Of a DNA stretch of 64,000 nucleotides, positions 25,656 through 35,039 are shown in pieces. The position numbers and the translations under genes are program-made. The DNA is taken from the NCBI RefSeq assembly GCF_002884495.1, contig NZ_KZ614145.1, forward strand, positions 1,688,423 through 1,752,422, read 5' to 3'. Every line of letters starts with the position of its first letter. Positions within the stretch are counted from its first letter, which is position 1. This DNA is from Rummeliibacillus pycnus (lineage in GTDB: Bacteria; Bacillota; Bacilli; Bacillales_A; Planococcaceae). Under the pieces are notes generated by a model. That model ran no database searches, was not told where the DNA came from, and worked only from the letters and a program-made list of their open reading frames with translations.

Positions 25656-27371
25656 TTACGCATGGAAGTTTGTTCCGTCAGTTGTGGCTTTAATGATCCC
25701 CTTACGCACAACAAAGTTTCCAAAATGCTCGCCTTCTTCTCGTTCTTTTGCATATAGGAATAATAACGGCTTCAGCTCTTCTAAAATTTCATCCTCACCG
25801 ATATTCTCTCGATACATTTTACTTAAACGATCACCTGTAAAGGAAGCCCCTAAATACATATTGTATTTTCCCGGTCCTTTACCGATAAAGCCAATTTCAG
25901 CAAGTGCAGCACGTGAACAACCATTCGGGCAGCCTGACATCCGAATAACAATTTCCTCATCGTGCAATCCCGCCTCATCAATAATTTCTTCAATTTTTGT
26001 AATTAGTGAAGGTAGGTAGCGCTCCGCCTCTGCCATCGCAAGTCCACATGTTGGAAGTGCAGTACATGCAATAGAATTGCGTCGTAGTGCTGAATAGTGC
26101 TTACCATCAGTCAAATGATATTGTTCAATCAGCGATTGAATTTTAGGTTTCTTTTGTGGTGAAATATTTGCAATCATTACATTTTGGCTTGGTGTCATAC
26201 GGAATTCACCTTTATGCACTTTTGCAATCTCACGAAGTCCTGTCATAAGTAGGTATTCTTCTGTATCCTTAATACGACCGTTTTGAACAAACAATGTATA
26301 ATGCCAGTTTCCATTGTCTCCTTTTATCCAGCCATATTCATCGCCTGTTCGTGTAAATTGAAATTCTCTTGTTTTCTCTAGCTTAAAACCTGTTCGGCGT
26401 GCAAGCTCTTCTTTAAACCATTCAAGCCCTACACGATCAATTGTATACTTGAAGCGTGCATTTTTACGATTTGAACGGTTTCCATAATCACGTTGAATTG
26501 TCACAATTTTTTCTGCGGTTATTAATAACTTATCCTTAGGAACAAAGCCGATTAAATGGGCAAGCTGCGGATACGTAGTTTCTTCTCCATGCGTCATACC
26601 CATACCGCCACCAACAGCAAGGTTAAATCCGATTAACTGACCATTTTCCTCAATTGCAATAATCCCGATATCTTGAGAGAACACATCTACATCATTACTT
26701 GGTGGAATGGCCAAACCTATTTTAAATTTACGAGGTAGGTAATGTTCCCCATAAATCGGCTCTACCTCCTCTGTTTGAGGTGTTTCATGCACTTTTTCAC
26801 CATCTAACCAAATTTCATGATAGGCCTTGGTATGAGGTAGTAGATGCTCACTTAGTTTAACTGACCATTCATACACCTCTTGATGGAAAGCTGATTGATA
26901 CGGGTTTACATTACTCATCACGTTTCTATTCACATCGCCACATGCAGCAATAGAATCCAATAACACTGAATTTATCTTTTGCATGAATGTTTTAACATTC
27001 CATTTTAAGAGTCCATGAATTTGGAATGTTTGGCGAGTTGTCAATTTTAAAGTATTGTTTCCATAAGTATTGGCCATTTCATCCATCATCAACCATTGTT
27101 CAGGAGTAGCAACTCCTCCTGGGATTCGAACACGAACCATAAATTGGTAAGAGGGTTCAAGTTTTTTACGTTGGCGAATTAAGCGTTCGTCACGATTGTC
27201 TTGAATATAGCTACCATGGAACTTAATCAGCTGCTGATCAGACTCTGGAATTTTCCCTGATAGTGGCTCTTCAAAAGATTGGGCAATCGTCCCTCGTAAA
27301 TAATTACTTTCTTCTTTAAATTTTTCATTCACACTTGGTAAACCCTTTGGTGCTTCAACTTTTCCCGTCAT
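25656..27371 (-). CDS. cysI: Assimilatory sulfite reductase hemoprotein (beta subunit)
   Basis: CysI carries siroheme and a 4Fe-4S cluster and reduces sulfite to sulfide with electrons from CysJ. The cluster ligands are visible as [10 protein letters not shown] near residue 434 and [11 protein letters not shown] near residue 480. The N-terminal half contains [13 protein letters not shown], typical of the siroheme-binding fold, and [10 protein letters not shown]. The 571-residue length fits the family. It is the last gene of the siroheme/sulfite operon, 13 bases after cysJ, with GGAGG before the ATG. Confidence 0.96.
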   Translation of the reverse strand: MTGKVEAPKGLPSVNEKFKEESNYLRGTIAQSFEEPLSGKIPESDQQLIKFHGSYIQDNRDERLIRQRKKLEPSYQFMVRVRIPGGVATPEQWLMMDEMANTYGNNTLKLTTRQTFQIHGLLKWNVKTFMQKINSVLLDSIAACGDVNRNVMSNVNPYQSAFHQEVYEWSVKLSEHLLPHTKAYHEIWLDGEKVHETPQTEEVEPIYGEHYLPRKFKIGLAIPPSNDVDVFSQDIGIIAIEENGQLIGFNLAVGGGMGMTHGEETTYPQLAHLIGFVPKDKLLITAEKIVTIQRDYGNRSNRKNARFKYTIDRVGLEWFKEELARRTGFKLEKTREFQFTRTGDEYGWIKGDNGNWHYTLFVQNGRIKDTEEYLLMTGLREIAKVHKGEFRMTPSQNVMIANISPQKKPKIQSLIEQYHLTDGKHYSALRRNSIACTALPTCGLAMAEAERYLPSLITKIEEIIDEAGLHDEEIVIRMSGCPNGCSRAALAEIGFIGKGPGKYNMYLGASFTGDRLSKMYRENIGEDEILEELKPLLFLYAKEREEGEHFGNFVVRKGIIKATTDGTNFHA

Positions 27372-27384
27372 GAAACTACCTCCT

Positions 27385-29142
27385 TTAGTAAACGTCTCGT
27401 TGATATCGTTTTTCTTTTTGTAATGTAGCTAGCTTTTCTTCAGCTTGCTCCCGTGACATGTTCCCTTGTTGTTCAATGATTTGAATGAGAGCTTCGTGCA
27501 CATCTTTAGCCATTGTTTTTTCATCGCCACAAATATAAACAACAGCTCCGTTTTCAATCCACTTATAAACATCCTCTGCATTTTCCAGCAATCGATGCTG
27601 AACATAAATTTTTTCTTCCTGATCTCTAGAAAAGGCAACGTCCATTTTCGTCAATATACCTTCTTCTAAATAGCGAAGCCATTCAACTTGATAGAGGAAG
27701 TCTGTAAGAAAATGCTGTTCCCCAAAGAATAACCAAGAATCTCCCGCATCTTGTTCTGCTCGTTCTTCGATAAATGAGCGGAATGGTGCAACACCTGTAC
27801 CTGCACCAATCATGATAATCGGTGTTTTAGGATTAGGAAGCTTAAAATTCGGATTATCTTGCACAAAGATTGAAACCTTATCACCTATCTCTAATTGCTC
27901 AGCAATTTCACCTGATGCTACCCCAATTCGTTTTCGATCATGTGTAATATAAGAAACCTTACCTATTAATAAAGAAACTTCATCTGGATTTGCTGTATAA
28001 CTTGATGCAATACTGTAAAGTCTCGCTGGAATTGGACGTAATACATCTACAAGTTCCTGTGGAGTTCCCGTAAAATCATAATCTTTGAATAGGTCCGCTA
28101 GATATCGACCTTCCTTATATTCTTTCCATTTTCCATCTAATAGTTCACTTGCACCATTTGTATAGGGAGCAAGTTTTTCAATAAGTGGTTTTGTAAGTAC
28201 TGTAATTTCCAGATGATTTTTTAAAACATCTAGTATTGGCAATGTCTCTTTTTTGTATTGAACATACTCATCACCACTAAAGCCTGCTACTTCAATTAGT
28301 TCTTCAACGACTGATTGATGATTATGCGGATAAATTCCAATACTATCTCCGGCCTGCCACTTAATACCTGAATCCTCTAATGAGAGCTCTAAATGATACG
28401 TTTCTTTGTTGGAGCCATCCATATTCAAATTGATTTTCTCTACTATTTCTGCTTGATATGGAAACTTTTTAGAGTAAACAGATGAATTTGTATGCTCTAT
28501 TACTGTTTGTGAAGTATTAATACTTGATGGTACAAGTGTTTTTGCCAATGCTTCAAACCATTTCTCTGCTGATTCCTCATAATCCACATCACAATCAACA
28601 CGCTCTATTAGTTGCTGTGCTCCCAGCTCTTTTAGTCTCCGATCGAAGTCAGCACCTGTTTTGCAGAACCATTCATAAGAACTGTCGCCAAGAGCAAGGA
28701 CAGCATAATGCAAATCTGGAAGCTTAGGTGCACGTTTACTATGTAAAAATTCATAAAAAGGGATTGCATTATCAGGTGCCTCTCCCTCACCATGAGTACT
28801 TGTGATAATTATTAGATTATCGAGTTTCTTTAGATTCTTTACTTTAAAATCAAGCATCGAAGAAACTTCAATGTCAACGAACTGCCCTTCTAGAAGCGCT
28901 CCAAGTTTCTCAGCTAGCTTCTGACTATTACCAGTTTGTGAACCATAAATTATCGTCGCTGTAACTGTTTGATGTGGAATCGAAATTTCTTGCACTTCCG
29001 TTGCATTCGCAATAACTTGAAGGGGTGCACTTAAATAACCATTCAACCAAATTTTCTGCTGCTCTGTTAAATTAGGTAAGAGCTCATTTAAAAGTTGAAC
29101 TTGCTTTTCTGTAAATGGACTATTGCTAACTTGTAACGTCAT
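27385..29142 (-). CDS. cysJ: Assimilatory sulfite reductase flavoprotein (alpha subunit)
   Basis: CysJ passes electrons from NADPH through FAD and FMN to CysI. The flavodoxin-like FMN domain (residues 60-200) has [15 protein letters not shown] and [12 protein letters not shown]. The FAD domain has RLYSIASS near residue 373, and the NADPH domain has [14 protein letters not shown] and [13 protein letters not shown], with the usual C-terminal YQRDVY. Its 585 residues match Bacillus CysJ. AGGTG lies five bases upstream of the ATG. Confidence 0.96.
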   Translation of the reverse strand: MTLQVSNSPFTEKQVQLLNELLPNLTEQQKIWLNGYLSAPLQVIANATEVQEISIPHQTVTATIIYGSQTGNSQKLAEKLGALLEGQFVDIEVSSMLDFKVKNLKKLDNLIIITSTHGEGEAPDNAIPFYEFLHSKRAPKLPDLHYAVLALGDSSYEWFCKTGADFDRRLKELGAQQLIERVDCDVDYEESAEKWFEALAKTLVPSSINTSQTVIEHTNSSVYSKKFPYQAEIVEKINLNMDGSNKETYHLELSLEDSGIKWQAGDSIGIYPHNHQSVVEELIEVAGFSGDEYVQYKKETLPILDVLKNHLEITVLTKPLIEKLAPYTNGASELLDGKWKEYKEGRYLADLFKDYDFTGTPQELVDVLRPIPARLYSIASSYTANPDEVSLLIGKVSYITHDRKRIGVASGEIAEQLEIGDKVSIFVQDNPNFKLPNPKTPIIMIGAGTGVAPFRSFIEERAEQDAGDSWLFFGEQHFLTDFLYQVEWLRYLEEGILTKMDVAFSRDQEEKIYVQHRLLENAEDVYKWIENGAVVYICGDEKTMAKDVHEALIQIIEQQGNMSREQAEEKLATLQKEKRYQRDVY

Positions 29143-29160
29143 TTTTTCACCTCATCTATA

Positions 29161-29904
29161 TTAACTTGCATAGGATGTTTGTAATGCCTTTATTGCCTCT
29201 CTTGTACGTTCAACTAAAACTTCGAGTACTCGATCACCGTAGCCTAGGCTGTTACAAACTGTCACTAACTGAATTCCTTCTAATTCTTTTTCGATATGCT
29301 TTCTAAGTAGCCCCTGGAATAACAAATAGGGAACGATATAGCGCTGTTTATTTGGAGATTTCACTATTTTTTCTACAAAACTACTAAACTTAGGACCATT
29401 TCCATATAAAAAAGCAATTTCGACATGACGCACACCATATCGAAGCTTAAAACGTGTCGCAATTTCAGCAAAATCTCGAACAACCCCCGGATCACTGCTC
29501 CCCCGGCCAATTAACAATATTTCTGCATCAGGCGCTAGATCAGAAGTTTGCTCCTCAATCCGCTCATAAATTTGTGTGATTAAGCTTGGATGAATACCAA
29601 ATGGTTTTCCATATGAAAATACAATATGAGGATATTTTCTTTCTATTGGTTTAACAATTGCAGGAATATCCTTTTTTGCATGATTTGCTGTTAGCAACAA
29701 TATCGGAACAAGTGCAATTTCTGATGCGCCTTTTTGAATGCAACGCTCTATTGTTTGCTCAATTGTTGGTTCCACTAACTCTAAAAAACAAATTTCCTGT
29801 AGTTTGATTGGAATATATTTTTTTGCACGCTCTACAAATGCTCTTGCCTCATCAACCCCTTCCTGAACACGCGTACCATGTGCAATATAGATAACTGCTT
29901 GCAT
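29161..29904 (-). CDS. sirB: Sirohydrochlorin ferrochelatase (SirB/CbiX type)
   Basis: SirB inserts iron into sirohydrochlorin, the last step of siroheme synthesis for CysI. The 247-residue protein has two CbiX repeats: the first starts with IYIAHGTRVQEGV (metal-ligand His in AHG) and includes VPILLLTANHAKKDI; the second starts with ILLIGRGSSDPGV, where the His is replaced. This fits the B. subtilis SirB layout. TAGGAGG precedes the ATG. Ten bases separate it from cobA. Confidence 0.9.
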   Translation of the reverse strand: MQAVIYIAHGTRVQEGVDEARAFVERAKKYIPIKLQEICFLELVEPTIEQTIERCIQKGASEIALVPILLLTANHAKKDIPAIVKPIERKYPHIVFSYGKPFGIHPSLITQIYERIEEQTSDLAPDAEILLIGRGSSDPGVVRDFAEIATRFKLRYGVRHVEIAFLYGNGPKFSSFVEKIVKSPNKQRYIVPYLLFQGLLRKHIEKELEGIQLVTVCNSLGYGDRVLEVLVERTREAIKALQTSYAS

Positions 29905-29914
29905 CTGTTACCTC

Positions 29915-30694
29915 CTAAAAGCCTACTAGTTCGGCAATTTTTTGCTCCGGATTGGATTGTTCTTGAAACCATTGGATTTTTTCATGTAATTTGACTACTT
30001 CACCTACAATAATCATGGAAGGGTTTGAAATATTCGATTCTTCTACAATCGATTCAATATTTTCAAGTCTCCCAGTCACTGTTTGTTGCTTGTTATAAGT
30101 CCCCCAATGTACAAGTGCAACAGGTGTTTCCTTAGATCGACCAAATTTAAGAAGCTGCGACACGATATATGGTAGGTTTTTTACCCCCATATAAATTGCA
30201 AGTGTTTCAATATTAACTAGTGACTCCCATTTTAAATCATCATCCTTTCCCTCCTGACGATGACCCGTTACAATAGCAAAGCTAGAACTTAAGTCACGAT
30301 GCGTTACGGGAATACCCGCATAGGCTGGAGCAGCAATTCCTGAAGTTATTCCCGGTACAATTTCAAATGGAATTTGTTTATTGGCAAGAACTTCTGCTTC
30401 CTCTGCTCCTCTACCGAAGACGAATGGATCGCCACCCTTTAAGCGAGTAACTATCTTTCCTTCCATGGCATAACGCACGAGTAATTCATTGATACTTTCC
30501 TGAATCATGGCATGTCGATTTGGAAGCTTACCGCAAAAGATGAGCTCTGCATTTGGTTTCGCATAGTTCAATAATTCTTTATTTAATAAACGGTCATATA
30601 AAATAACGTCTGCCTCTTTAATGCATCGGAGTCCCTTCACTGTAATAAGTTCTATATCTCCTGGACCTGCACCTACAATGTATACTCGCCCCAT
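29915..30694 (-). CDS. cobA: Uroporphyrinogen-III C-methyltransferase (SUMT)
   Basis: This 259-residue SAM-dependent enzyme methylates uroporphyrinogen III at C2 and C7 to precorrin-2, the entry to siroheme. Landmarks are VYIVGAGPGDIELITVKG at the N-terminus, RLKGGDPFVFGRGAEE near residue 84, and VPGITSGIAAPAYAGIPVTHR near residue 112. Bacillus homologues are SirA/YlnD and NasF. No precorrin-2 dehydrogenase (SirC/YlnF) follows, so that step must be encoded elsewhere. The gene sits directly behind a terminator-type leader at 30728-30813. Confidence 0.94.
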   Translation of the reverse strand: MGRVYIVGAGPGDIELITVKGLRCIKEADVILYDRLLNKELLNYAKPNAELIFCGKLPNRHAMIQESINELLVRYAMEGKIVTRLKGGDPFVFGRGAEEAEVLANKQIPFEIVPGITSGIAAPAYAGIPVTHRDLSSSFAIVTGHRQEGKDDDLKWESLVNIETLAIYMGVKNLPYIVSQLLKFGRSKETPVALVHWGTYNKQQTVTGRLENIESIVEESNISNPSMIIVGEVVKLHEKIQWFQEQSNPEQKIAELVGF

Positions 30695-30727
30695 TCAATC
30701 ACCTCTATGATGTAGAATTTAAGTTTA

Positions 30728-30813
30728 AAAAAGGCATCCAGCTATAAAAACCTTCGCCATTAAAATTTGCGAAAGATTTATATAGCTGGATGCCTCTAGT
30801 TGTCTAGTCGGCT
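30728..30813 (-). promoter_or_regulatory. Sulfur-operon leader 1: conserved hairpin plus terminator before cobA
   Basis: On the minus strand bases 30813 to 30792 form a hairpin with outer pairs GCC/GGC, a GA/A internal loop, inner stem CTAG/CTAG and loop ACAA. Its last GGC is also the base of a strong terminator (AGGCATCCAGCTATA with TATAGCTGGATGCCT, then a T-run) that ends 35 bases before the cobA start codon. Readthrough would be needed to express cobA-sirB-cysJ-cysI. The same design recurs at 33608-33665 and 33830-33897. It starts 11 bases after the yezD stop codon. Confidence 0.75.
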
Positions 30814-30823
30814 AGCCAAATCA

Positions 30824-30979
30824 TTATTTACTTTTTGTATTTTTTTGAAATCGCTGCTTTTCAACCCGATTAATTTGTACGATAACACCATCCTGAATTG
30901 TAATTTGTACTTCTCCAAATTGAATACCTTCGATAGCCTTCTCAATAGCTTTTAATTTCTCCTGCTTAGTTATCGGCAT
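30824..30979 (-). CDS. yezD: YezD-family (DUF2292) small protein
   Basis: This 52-residue protein starts MPITKQEKLKAIEKAIEG and has the DUF2292 core FGEVQITIQDGVIVQINRVEK, predicted as one helix plus a beta-hairpin, ending in a basic tail. GAGGGG lies seven bases before the ATG at 30979; an ATG six bases further up is too close to that site. It is the first gene behind a sigma-A promoter and precedes the attenuator and the siroheme/sulfite genes. YezD proteins have no known function; their link with sulfur genes fits what I remember of the family. Confidence 0.82.
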   Translation of the reverse strand: MPITKQEKLKAIEKAIEGIQFGEVQITIQDGVIVQINRVEKQRFQKNTKSK

Positions 30980-31036
30980 TTGCATTCCCCTCACTCAAAT
31001 ACTTAGTAAACTAATAGGTTTTCTATACTTGACACT

Positions 31037-31065
31037 ATTTTAGACTTGTTAGTATTTATTGTCAA
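31037..31065 (-). promoter_or_regulatory. Sigma-A promoter of yezD-cobA-sirB-cysJI
   Basis: On the minus strand TTGACA and TAAAAT are separated by 17 bases, about 60 bases upstream of yezD. Downstream, around 31000-31020, TTAGT and ACTAA form a short inverted repeat that could be an operator. Confidence 0.7.
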
Positions 31066-31093
31066 TTGTTTTTTGTAAAATTTTAATATGAAA

Positions 31094-31119
31094 GCCACCT
31101 AGTCGAAATACTAGGAGGC
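31094..31119 (-). terminator. Probable terminator of cysH-sat-cysC
   Basis: GCCTCCTAGT pairs with ACTAGGTGGC on the minus strand, starting 14 bases after the cysC stop. The T-run after it is interrupted, so it may be leaky. Confidence 0.55.
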
Positions 31120-31132
31120 CCATACCTAAATA

Positions 31133-31714
31133 CTATATATTTAATTCTTTAATAAGTTGCTGTACACATTCCTCTATGGAATATTGCTCTGTATCTAATA
31201 TGATTTCTGGATTATTTGGTGCCTCGTATGGTGCTGAAATTCCTGTAAAGTTTGGAATTTTTCCAGCCTTAGCCTTTTTGTACAATCCCTTAGGATCTCG
31301 AATTTCACATATCTCCACAGAAGCCTTTACATATACTTCAAGAAACTCTCCATCTTCTACTAATTGACGAACGACTTCCCGATCTTGACGATACGGTGAA
31401 ATAAATGCCGTGCAGACGATATGACCAGCATCTACAAATAGTTTTGCAACCTCACCGATTCTACGAATATTTTCCTTCCGGCTATCTTCATCAAAGCCTA
31501 AATCCTTATTTAGGCCGTGGCGAATATTATCACCATCAAGCACATACACAGCCTTACCACGATTAAAAGCTTCACGTGCAAAAGCATTTGCAATCGTTGA
31601 TTTTCCAGATGCTGATAGTCCAGTAAACCAAAGAATTACGCTTTTTTGCCCGCTTTTCTCCTCACGCTCTTCCTTGGTAACAGATGCATCATGCCATACA
31701 ATATTTTCTGCCAT
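31133..31714 (-). CDS. cysC: Adenylylsulfate kinase
   Basis: CysC phosphorylates adenylylsulfate (APS) to PAPS with ATP. The 193-residue protein has P-loop [14 protein letters not shown] near residue 32, [11 protein letters not shown] near residue 59, and [13 protein letters not shown] near residue 104, all diagnostic. GGGGGA lies upstream of the ATG and 11 bases separate it from sat. It is the last gene of the cysH-sat-cysC unit. Its presence beside a CysH with 4Fe-4S cysteines means that APS, PAPS or both could feed reduction. Confidence 0.95.
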   Translation of the reverse strand: MAENIVWHDASVTKEEREEKSGQKSVILWFTGLSASGKSTIANAFAREAFNRGKAVYVLDGDNIRHGLNKDLGFDEDSRKENIRRIGEVAKLFVDAGHIVCTAFISPYRQDREVVRQLVEDGEFLEVYVKASVEICEIRDPKGLYKKAKAGKIPNFTGISAPYEAPNNPEIILDTEQYSIEECVQQLIKELNI

Positions 31715-31725
31715 TATGATTCCCC

Positions 31726-32865
31726 CTAGACTTCTGTCTTTTCTCTCATACCCTTAATCAGTACTTCGACAACTTCTTTACGACTAAAGGTTGCTGGTGG
31801 CACCTCACCATTACGCAGCATTTCTCGAACCTTTGTACCGGATAATATAATATGATGCTCATGGTCATGAGGACATGTTTTAGTTGTTGCCATTCCTTCA
31901 CAAGCCGTGCAATAGAAGCTATGCTCAAACTTTAAAGGTTGAATTCCTAGTTCTTCAGCAGTAAATTGATCAAAGATTTTTTGTGCATCATAAGTCCCAT
32001 AATAATCACCCACACCTGCATGGTCGCGTCCAACAATAAAATGTGTACATCCATAGTTTTTACGCACAAGTGCATGGAAAATTGCCTCTCTTGGACCTGC
32101 ATAACGCATCGCAGCTGGGAAAATACCTAGATGAACACGATTTTTTGGATAATAATTTTCAAGGAGCACTTGGTAACTTTCCATTCGTACTTCAGCAGAA
32201 ATATCATCAGATTTCGTTTCACCTACTAATGGATTTAAAAAAAGACCATCGATTGTTTCTAAAGCTGCCTTTTGAATATATTCATGTGCACGATGAACAG
32301 GATTGCGAGTTTGGAAGCCTACAATTGTTTCCCAGCCTTTTTCATCAAAAATGGCACGTGTTTCTGCTGGTGTAAATGTATACTCCTCAAATGCAGGTTC
32401 TTGTCTATGAATTAATGTAATGTCCCCGCCCACATATGAATTTGGTCGCGAGAATAGCTTTGATACACCAGGATGTGCCTCGTCCTTTGTTCCATATACT
32501 TTTTCAGCTTCTTTTTGTTTATCTGGTGTATAGATAGAGGCAACCTCAATCACACCATATGTAACACCATCTTTTTCAAGCTTTACTGTATCTCCAAGTT
32601 CAATCGTTGCAAGTTCAGCGTCTGAAACGGGTAAAGTAATTGGAATACTCCAAACAGTTCCATCAGCTAATCGCAAACGTTCAACAACTGAAAGATAATC
32701 TTCCTCATTAAAAAAGCCAGTAATTGGACTGTATCCACCAATACCGATTAGCTCTAAATCACTTAAGGCAATTGCGTCAAGTGTAATGGTTTTATGAATT
32801 GATGAAATATTTAATGATGGATTGAAACGAGATACTAACGTACCACCATGTGCAACGTTTGTCAT
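31726..32865 (-). CDS. sat: Sulfate adenylyltransferase (ATP sulfurylase)
   Basis: Sat activates sulfate with ATP to APS. This monomeric-type enzyme of 379 residues carries the catalytic [14 protein letters not shown] near residue 192, [12 protein letters not shown] near residue 280, and a C-terminal block with [38 protein letters not shown] adds a Cys/His-rich loop, seen in this subgroup as a possible metal site. I start it at the ATG at 32865, eight bases after GGAGG; the TTG at 32871 is closer to the site. It lies 18 bases downstream of cysH. Confidence 0.96.
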   Translation of the reverse strand: MTNVAHGGTLVSRFNPSLNISSIHKTITLDAIALSDLELIGIGGYSPITGFFNEEDYLSVVERLRLADGTVWSIPITLPVSDAELATIELGDTVKLEKDGVTYGVIEVASIYTPDKQKEAEKVYGTKDEAHPGVSKLFSRPNSYVGGDITLIHRQEPAFEEYTFTPAETRAIFDEKGWETIVGFQTRNPVHRAHEYIQKAALETIDGLFLNPLVGETKSDDISAEVRMESYQVLLENYYPKNRVHLGIFPAAMRYAGPREAIFHALVRKNYGCTHFIVGRDHAGVGDYYGTYDAQKIFDQFTAEELGIQPLKFEHSFYCTACEGMATTKTCPHDHEHHIILSGTKVREMLRNGEVPPATFSRKEVVEVLIKGMREKTEV

Positions 32866-32883
32866 ATTCAATTCCTCCTCTAA

Positions 32884-33588
32884 TTAGCCATGTAGGCCAC
32901 ATTCTGTTTTTCCTGTATTTTGCCAACGACCTGACCGTAAATCATCAGCTGTCCAAGCAGGCTTCGTACATTTTTCGCACCCTATACTTGGATAGCCTTG
33001 ATCGTGTAAAACATTATACGGTAGATCATGTTTTGTTACATAACGCCAAACATCTTTCCAAGTCCAATAAATAAGCGGGCAAATTTTAATCGCCTCGAAT
33101 TTTGAATCCTTGTTAAAATACTCTGTATTTGCTCGTGTTGGACTTTGCTCTCTTCGTAGTCCCGAAATCCAAGCAGGTGCATTTGACAACTCCTCATGCA
33201 ATGGCTCAATCTTTCGAATTCTACAGCACTCATTTGGATTTGTTTCCCACAGCTTTTCACCAAATTGAGATGCCTGTTCATCGAGCGAAAGCTTTGGCTG
33301 CTTCATTTCAATTTGAAGACTTGGATATTTTTCTTTCACCTTTTGAATAGTTTCATATGTTTCTTGAAAATGGAGATTCGTATCTAAAAAAACAATTCTT
33401 GCATCCGGCTTTATTTTTGTAATCAGATCAATAAGTACAATTCCCTCAATACCAAAGCTACAGCCATATACAAGCTGGTCCTTATACGTATCATAGCTCC
33501 ACTTTAAAACTTCGAGCGCTCCTTTATAATTAGGATCATGTTCAATTGCAGGAATTTGAGCCTCTTCAAATGTTTCAAAAGTAAGCAT
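32884..33588 (-). CDS. cysH: APS/PAPS reductase
   Basis: CysH reduces APS or PAPS to sulfite with thioredoxin. The 234-residue protein has the nucleotide loop [13 protein letters not shown], the two cysteine pairs of 4Fe-4S reductases (NECCRIRK and [10 protein letters not shown]), and the catalytic C-terminal Cys in GKTECGLHG. The Fe-S pairs favour the Bacillus-type enzyme, which accepts APS. GGAGGG precedes the ATG. It leads the operon, directly after leader 2 and its terminator, so its expression depends on readthrough. Confidence 0.95.
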   Translation of the reverse strand: MLTFETFEEAQIPAIEHDPNYKGALEVLKWSYDTYKDQLVYGCSFGIEGIVLIDLITKIKPDARIVFLDTNLHFQETYETIQKVKEKYPSLQIEMKQPKLSLDEQASQFGEKLWETNPNECCRIRKIEPLHEELSNAPAWISGLRREQSPTRANTEYFNKDSKFEAIKICPLIYWTWKDVWRYVTKHDLPYNVLHDQGYPSIGCEKCTKPAWTADDLRSGRWQNTGKTECGLHG

Positions 33589-33607
33589 TTTTTACCCTCC
33601 TTCCATA

Positions 33608-33665
33608 AAAAAAGGCACTCTAATGGCTATACCCATTAAAAGTGCCTCCAGTTGTCTGGTTAGCT
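33608..33665 (-). promoter_or_regulatory. Sulfur-operon leader 2: conserved hairpin plus terminator before cysH
   Basis: On the minus strand bases 33665 to 33644 form a hairpin with outer pairs GCT/GGC, an AA/A internal loop, inner stem CCAG/CTGG and loop ACAA. The closing GGC begins the terminator stem (AGGCACT with AGTGCCT, then seven T), which lies just upstream of the cysH ribosome site. A second small hairpin, AATTCAC/GTGAATT, lies between the promoter and this element. Confidence 0.75.
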
Positions 33666-33704
33666 AATATAAATAGTAATTCACGAATAAGTGAATTGTT
33701 TCGA

Positions 33705-33734
33705 AGTATAAATCATATTTAACCAACCTGTCAA
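33705..33734 (-). promoter_or_regulatory. Sigma-A promoter of cysH-sat-cysC
   Basis: On the minus strand TTGACA and TATACT are 18 bases apart. The predicted start is about 30 bases before the leader 2 hairpin. Confidence 0.7.
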
Positions 33735-33782
33735 CTAGTATTCTAAAAAAACAGAAAACAATAAATATTTTTTAATTCTTAG

Positions 33783-33812
33783 TTGACTAATTGGAAATAA
33801 GTGTTTTAATAT
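33783..33812 (+). promoter_or_regulatory. Sigma-A promoter of the sulfate transporter operon
   Basis: TTGACT and TAATAT are 18 bases apart. The predicted start near 33819 puts the leader 3 hairpin only about ten bases into the transcript, so nothing larger than this hairpin can act as sensor in this leader. Confidence 0.65.
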
Positions 33813-33829
33813 TACATAAAGCAAAAACG

Positions 33830-33897
33830 AGCTGATCAGACAAACTGAAGGCTACATTCAATGACACAGTACTGTTCCATTGAGTGTAGTCTTTTTT
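33830..33897 (+). promoter_or_regulatory. Sulfur-operon leader 3: conserved hairpin plus terminator before sbp
   Basis: Bases 33830-33852 form a hairpin with outer pairs GCT/GGC, a GA/A internal loop, inner stem TCAG/CTGA and loop ACAAA. The closing GGC is the base of a 14-pair terminator (GGCTACATTCAATG with CATTGAGTGTAGTC, then TTTTTT) that ends about 85 bases before sbp. The inner stem differs from leaders 1 and 2 by changes on both sides that keep pairing. Confidence 0.75.
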
Positions 33898-33981
33898 CGG
33901 TTTTCCAAAGTCAGCGATGTAACATTATTTCTTATGATGCTAAAAAACAATTAAATTCATAAAGGAGTGTGAAAAAAATAT

Positions 33982-35028
33982 ATGAAAACTACAAAAAAAA
34001 TTGCTGTATTTATAGCTGCAAGCTCACTGGCGATGGTGATTAGTGGGTGTTCTAGTTCTGATCAAAAGGGTTCAGGAAGCACAGATAAAACCATTAATCT
34101 ATTAAATGTATCATATGACCCAACACGAGAATTGTATGAAGAAATCAACAAATCCTTCACAAAAGAATGGAAAGAAAAAACAGGACAGACCGTTAAAATT
34201 CAGCAATCTCATGGTGGCTCTGGAAAGCAAGGGCGTGCGGTAATTGACGGCTTACAGGCAGATGTTGTAACGCTAGCACTTGCTTATGATATTGATGAAA
34301 TTGCGGCAAATCGTAATCTTATTAACAAGGAATGGCAAAAAGAATTACCGGATCATTCCTCTCCATACACATCAACTATTGTATTTCTTGTTCGGAAAGG
34401 AAATCCGAAACATATTCAAGACTGGGACGATCTTGTAAAGAAAAATATCTCTGTTATTACACCTAACCCTAAAACTTCTGGGGGAGCACGCTGGAACTAT
34501 TTAGCTGCATGGGGATATGCGGATCGTAAATATCACGGTGATCAGACAAAAATTAAGGACTTTATGAAAAAGCTTTATAACAATGTAGAGGTTCTTGACT
34601 CAGGTGCTCGTGGTTCAACAACAACATTTACAGAGCGACAAATTGGAGATGTTTTAATTGCATGGGAAAATGAAGCTTATCTATCGTTAAAAGAGCTTGG
34701 TAAGGACAATTTTGAAATAATCACACCATCATTAAGTATTTTAGCAGAACCACCTGTAGCAGTTGTTGATAAAAATGCCAACGCAAAAGGAACTGAAAAA
34801 GTAGCAAAAGCATACTTAGACTATTTATATACAGATGAAGGTCAAGAAATTGCTGCTGAAAATTATTATCGTCCGCGTAACAAGAAAATTTTAAAAGAGC
34901 ATACAAAACAATTTCCAAACCTTAAATTAATGACAATTGATGATTTTGGAGGCTGGCAGAAGGCTCAGAAGGAACACTTCAGCGATGGTGGTACGTTTGA
35001 TTCTATTTATACACCTAAGAATCAGTAA
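33982..35028 (+). CDS. Sulfate/thiosulfate ABC transporter substrate-binding lipoprotein
   Basis: This 348-residue Sbp/CysP-type protein is anchored outside the membrane by its lipobox (VISGCSSS, Cys at residue 23) and captures sulfate for the CysTWA importer. Binding-site blocks include [20 protein letters not shown] near residue 75, [10 protein letters not shown], and [19 protein letters not shown] near residue 166. GGAG lies 14 bases before the ATG, somewhat far. It is the first gene after leader 3 and is followed by the two permeases and the ATPase. Confidence 0.93.
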   Translation: MKTTKKIAVFIAASSLAMVISGCSSSDQKGSGSTDKTINLLNVSYDPTRELYEEINKSFTKEWKEKTGQTVKIQQSHGGSGKQGRAVIDGLQADVVTLALAYDIDEIAANRNLINKEWQKELPDHSSPYTSTIVFLVRKGNPKHIQDWDDLVKKNISVITPNPKTSGGARWNYLAAWGYADRKYHGDQTKIKDFMKKLYNNVEVLDSGARGSTTTFTERQIGDVLIAWENEAYLSLKELGKDNFEIITPSLSILAEPPVAVVDKNANAKGTEKVAKAYLDYLYTDEGQEIAAENYYRPRNKKILKEHTKQFPNLKLMTIDDFGGWQKAQKEHFSDGGTFDSIYTPKNQ

Positions 35029-35039
35029 GGAGGCATTTG

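Noticed and set aside
30728-33897. SAM-I (S-box) riboswitch or T-box in the sulfur leaders
   Set aside because: None of the three leaders has the S-box core or a T-box bulge, and leader 3 has only about ten bases before the hairpin.
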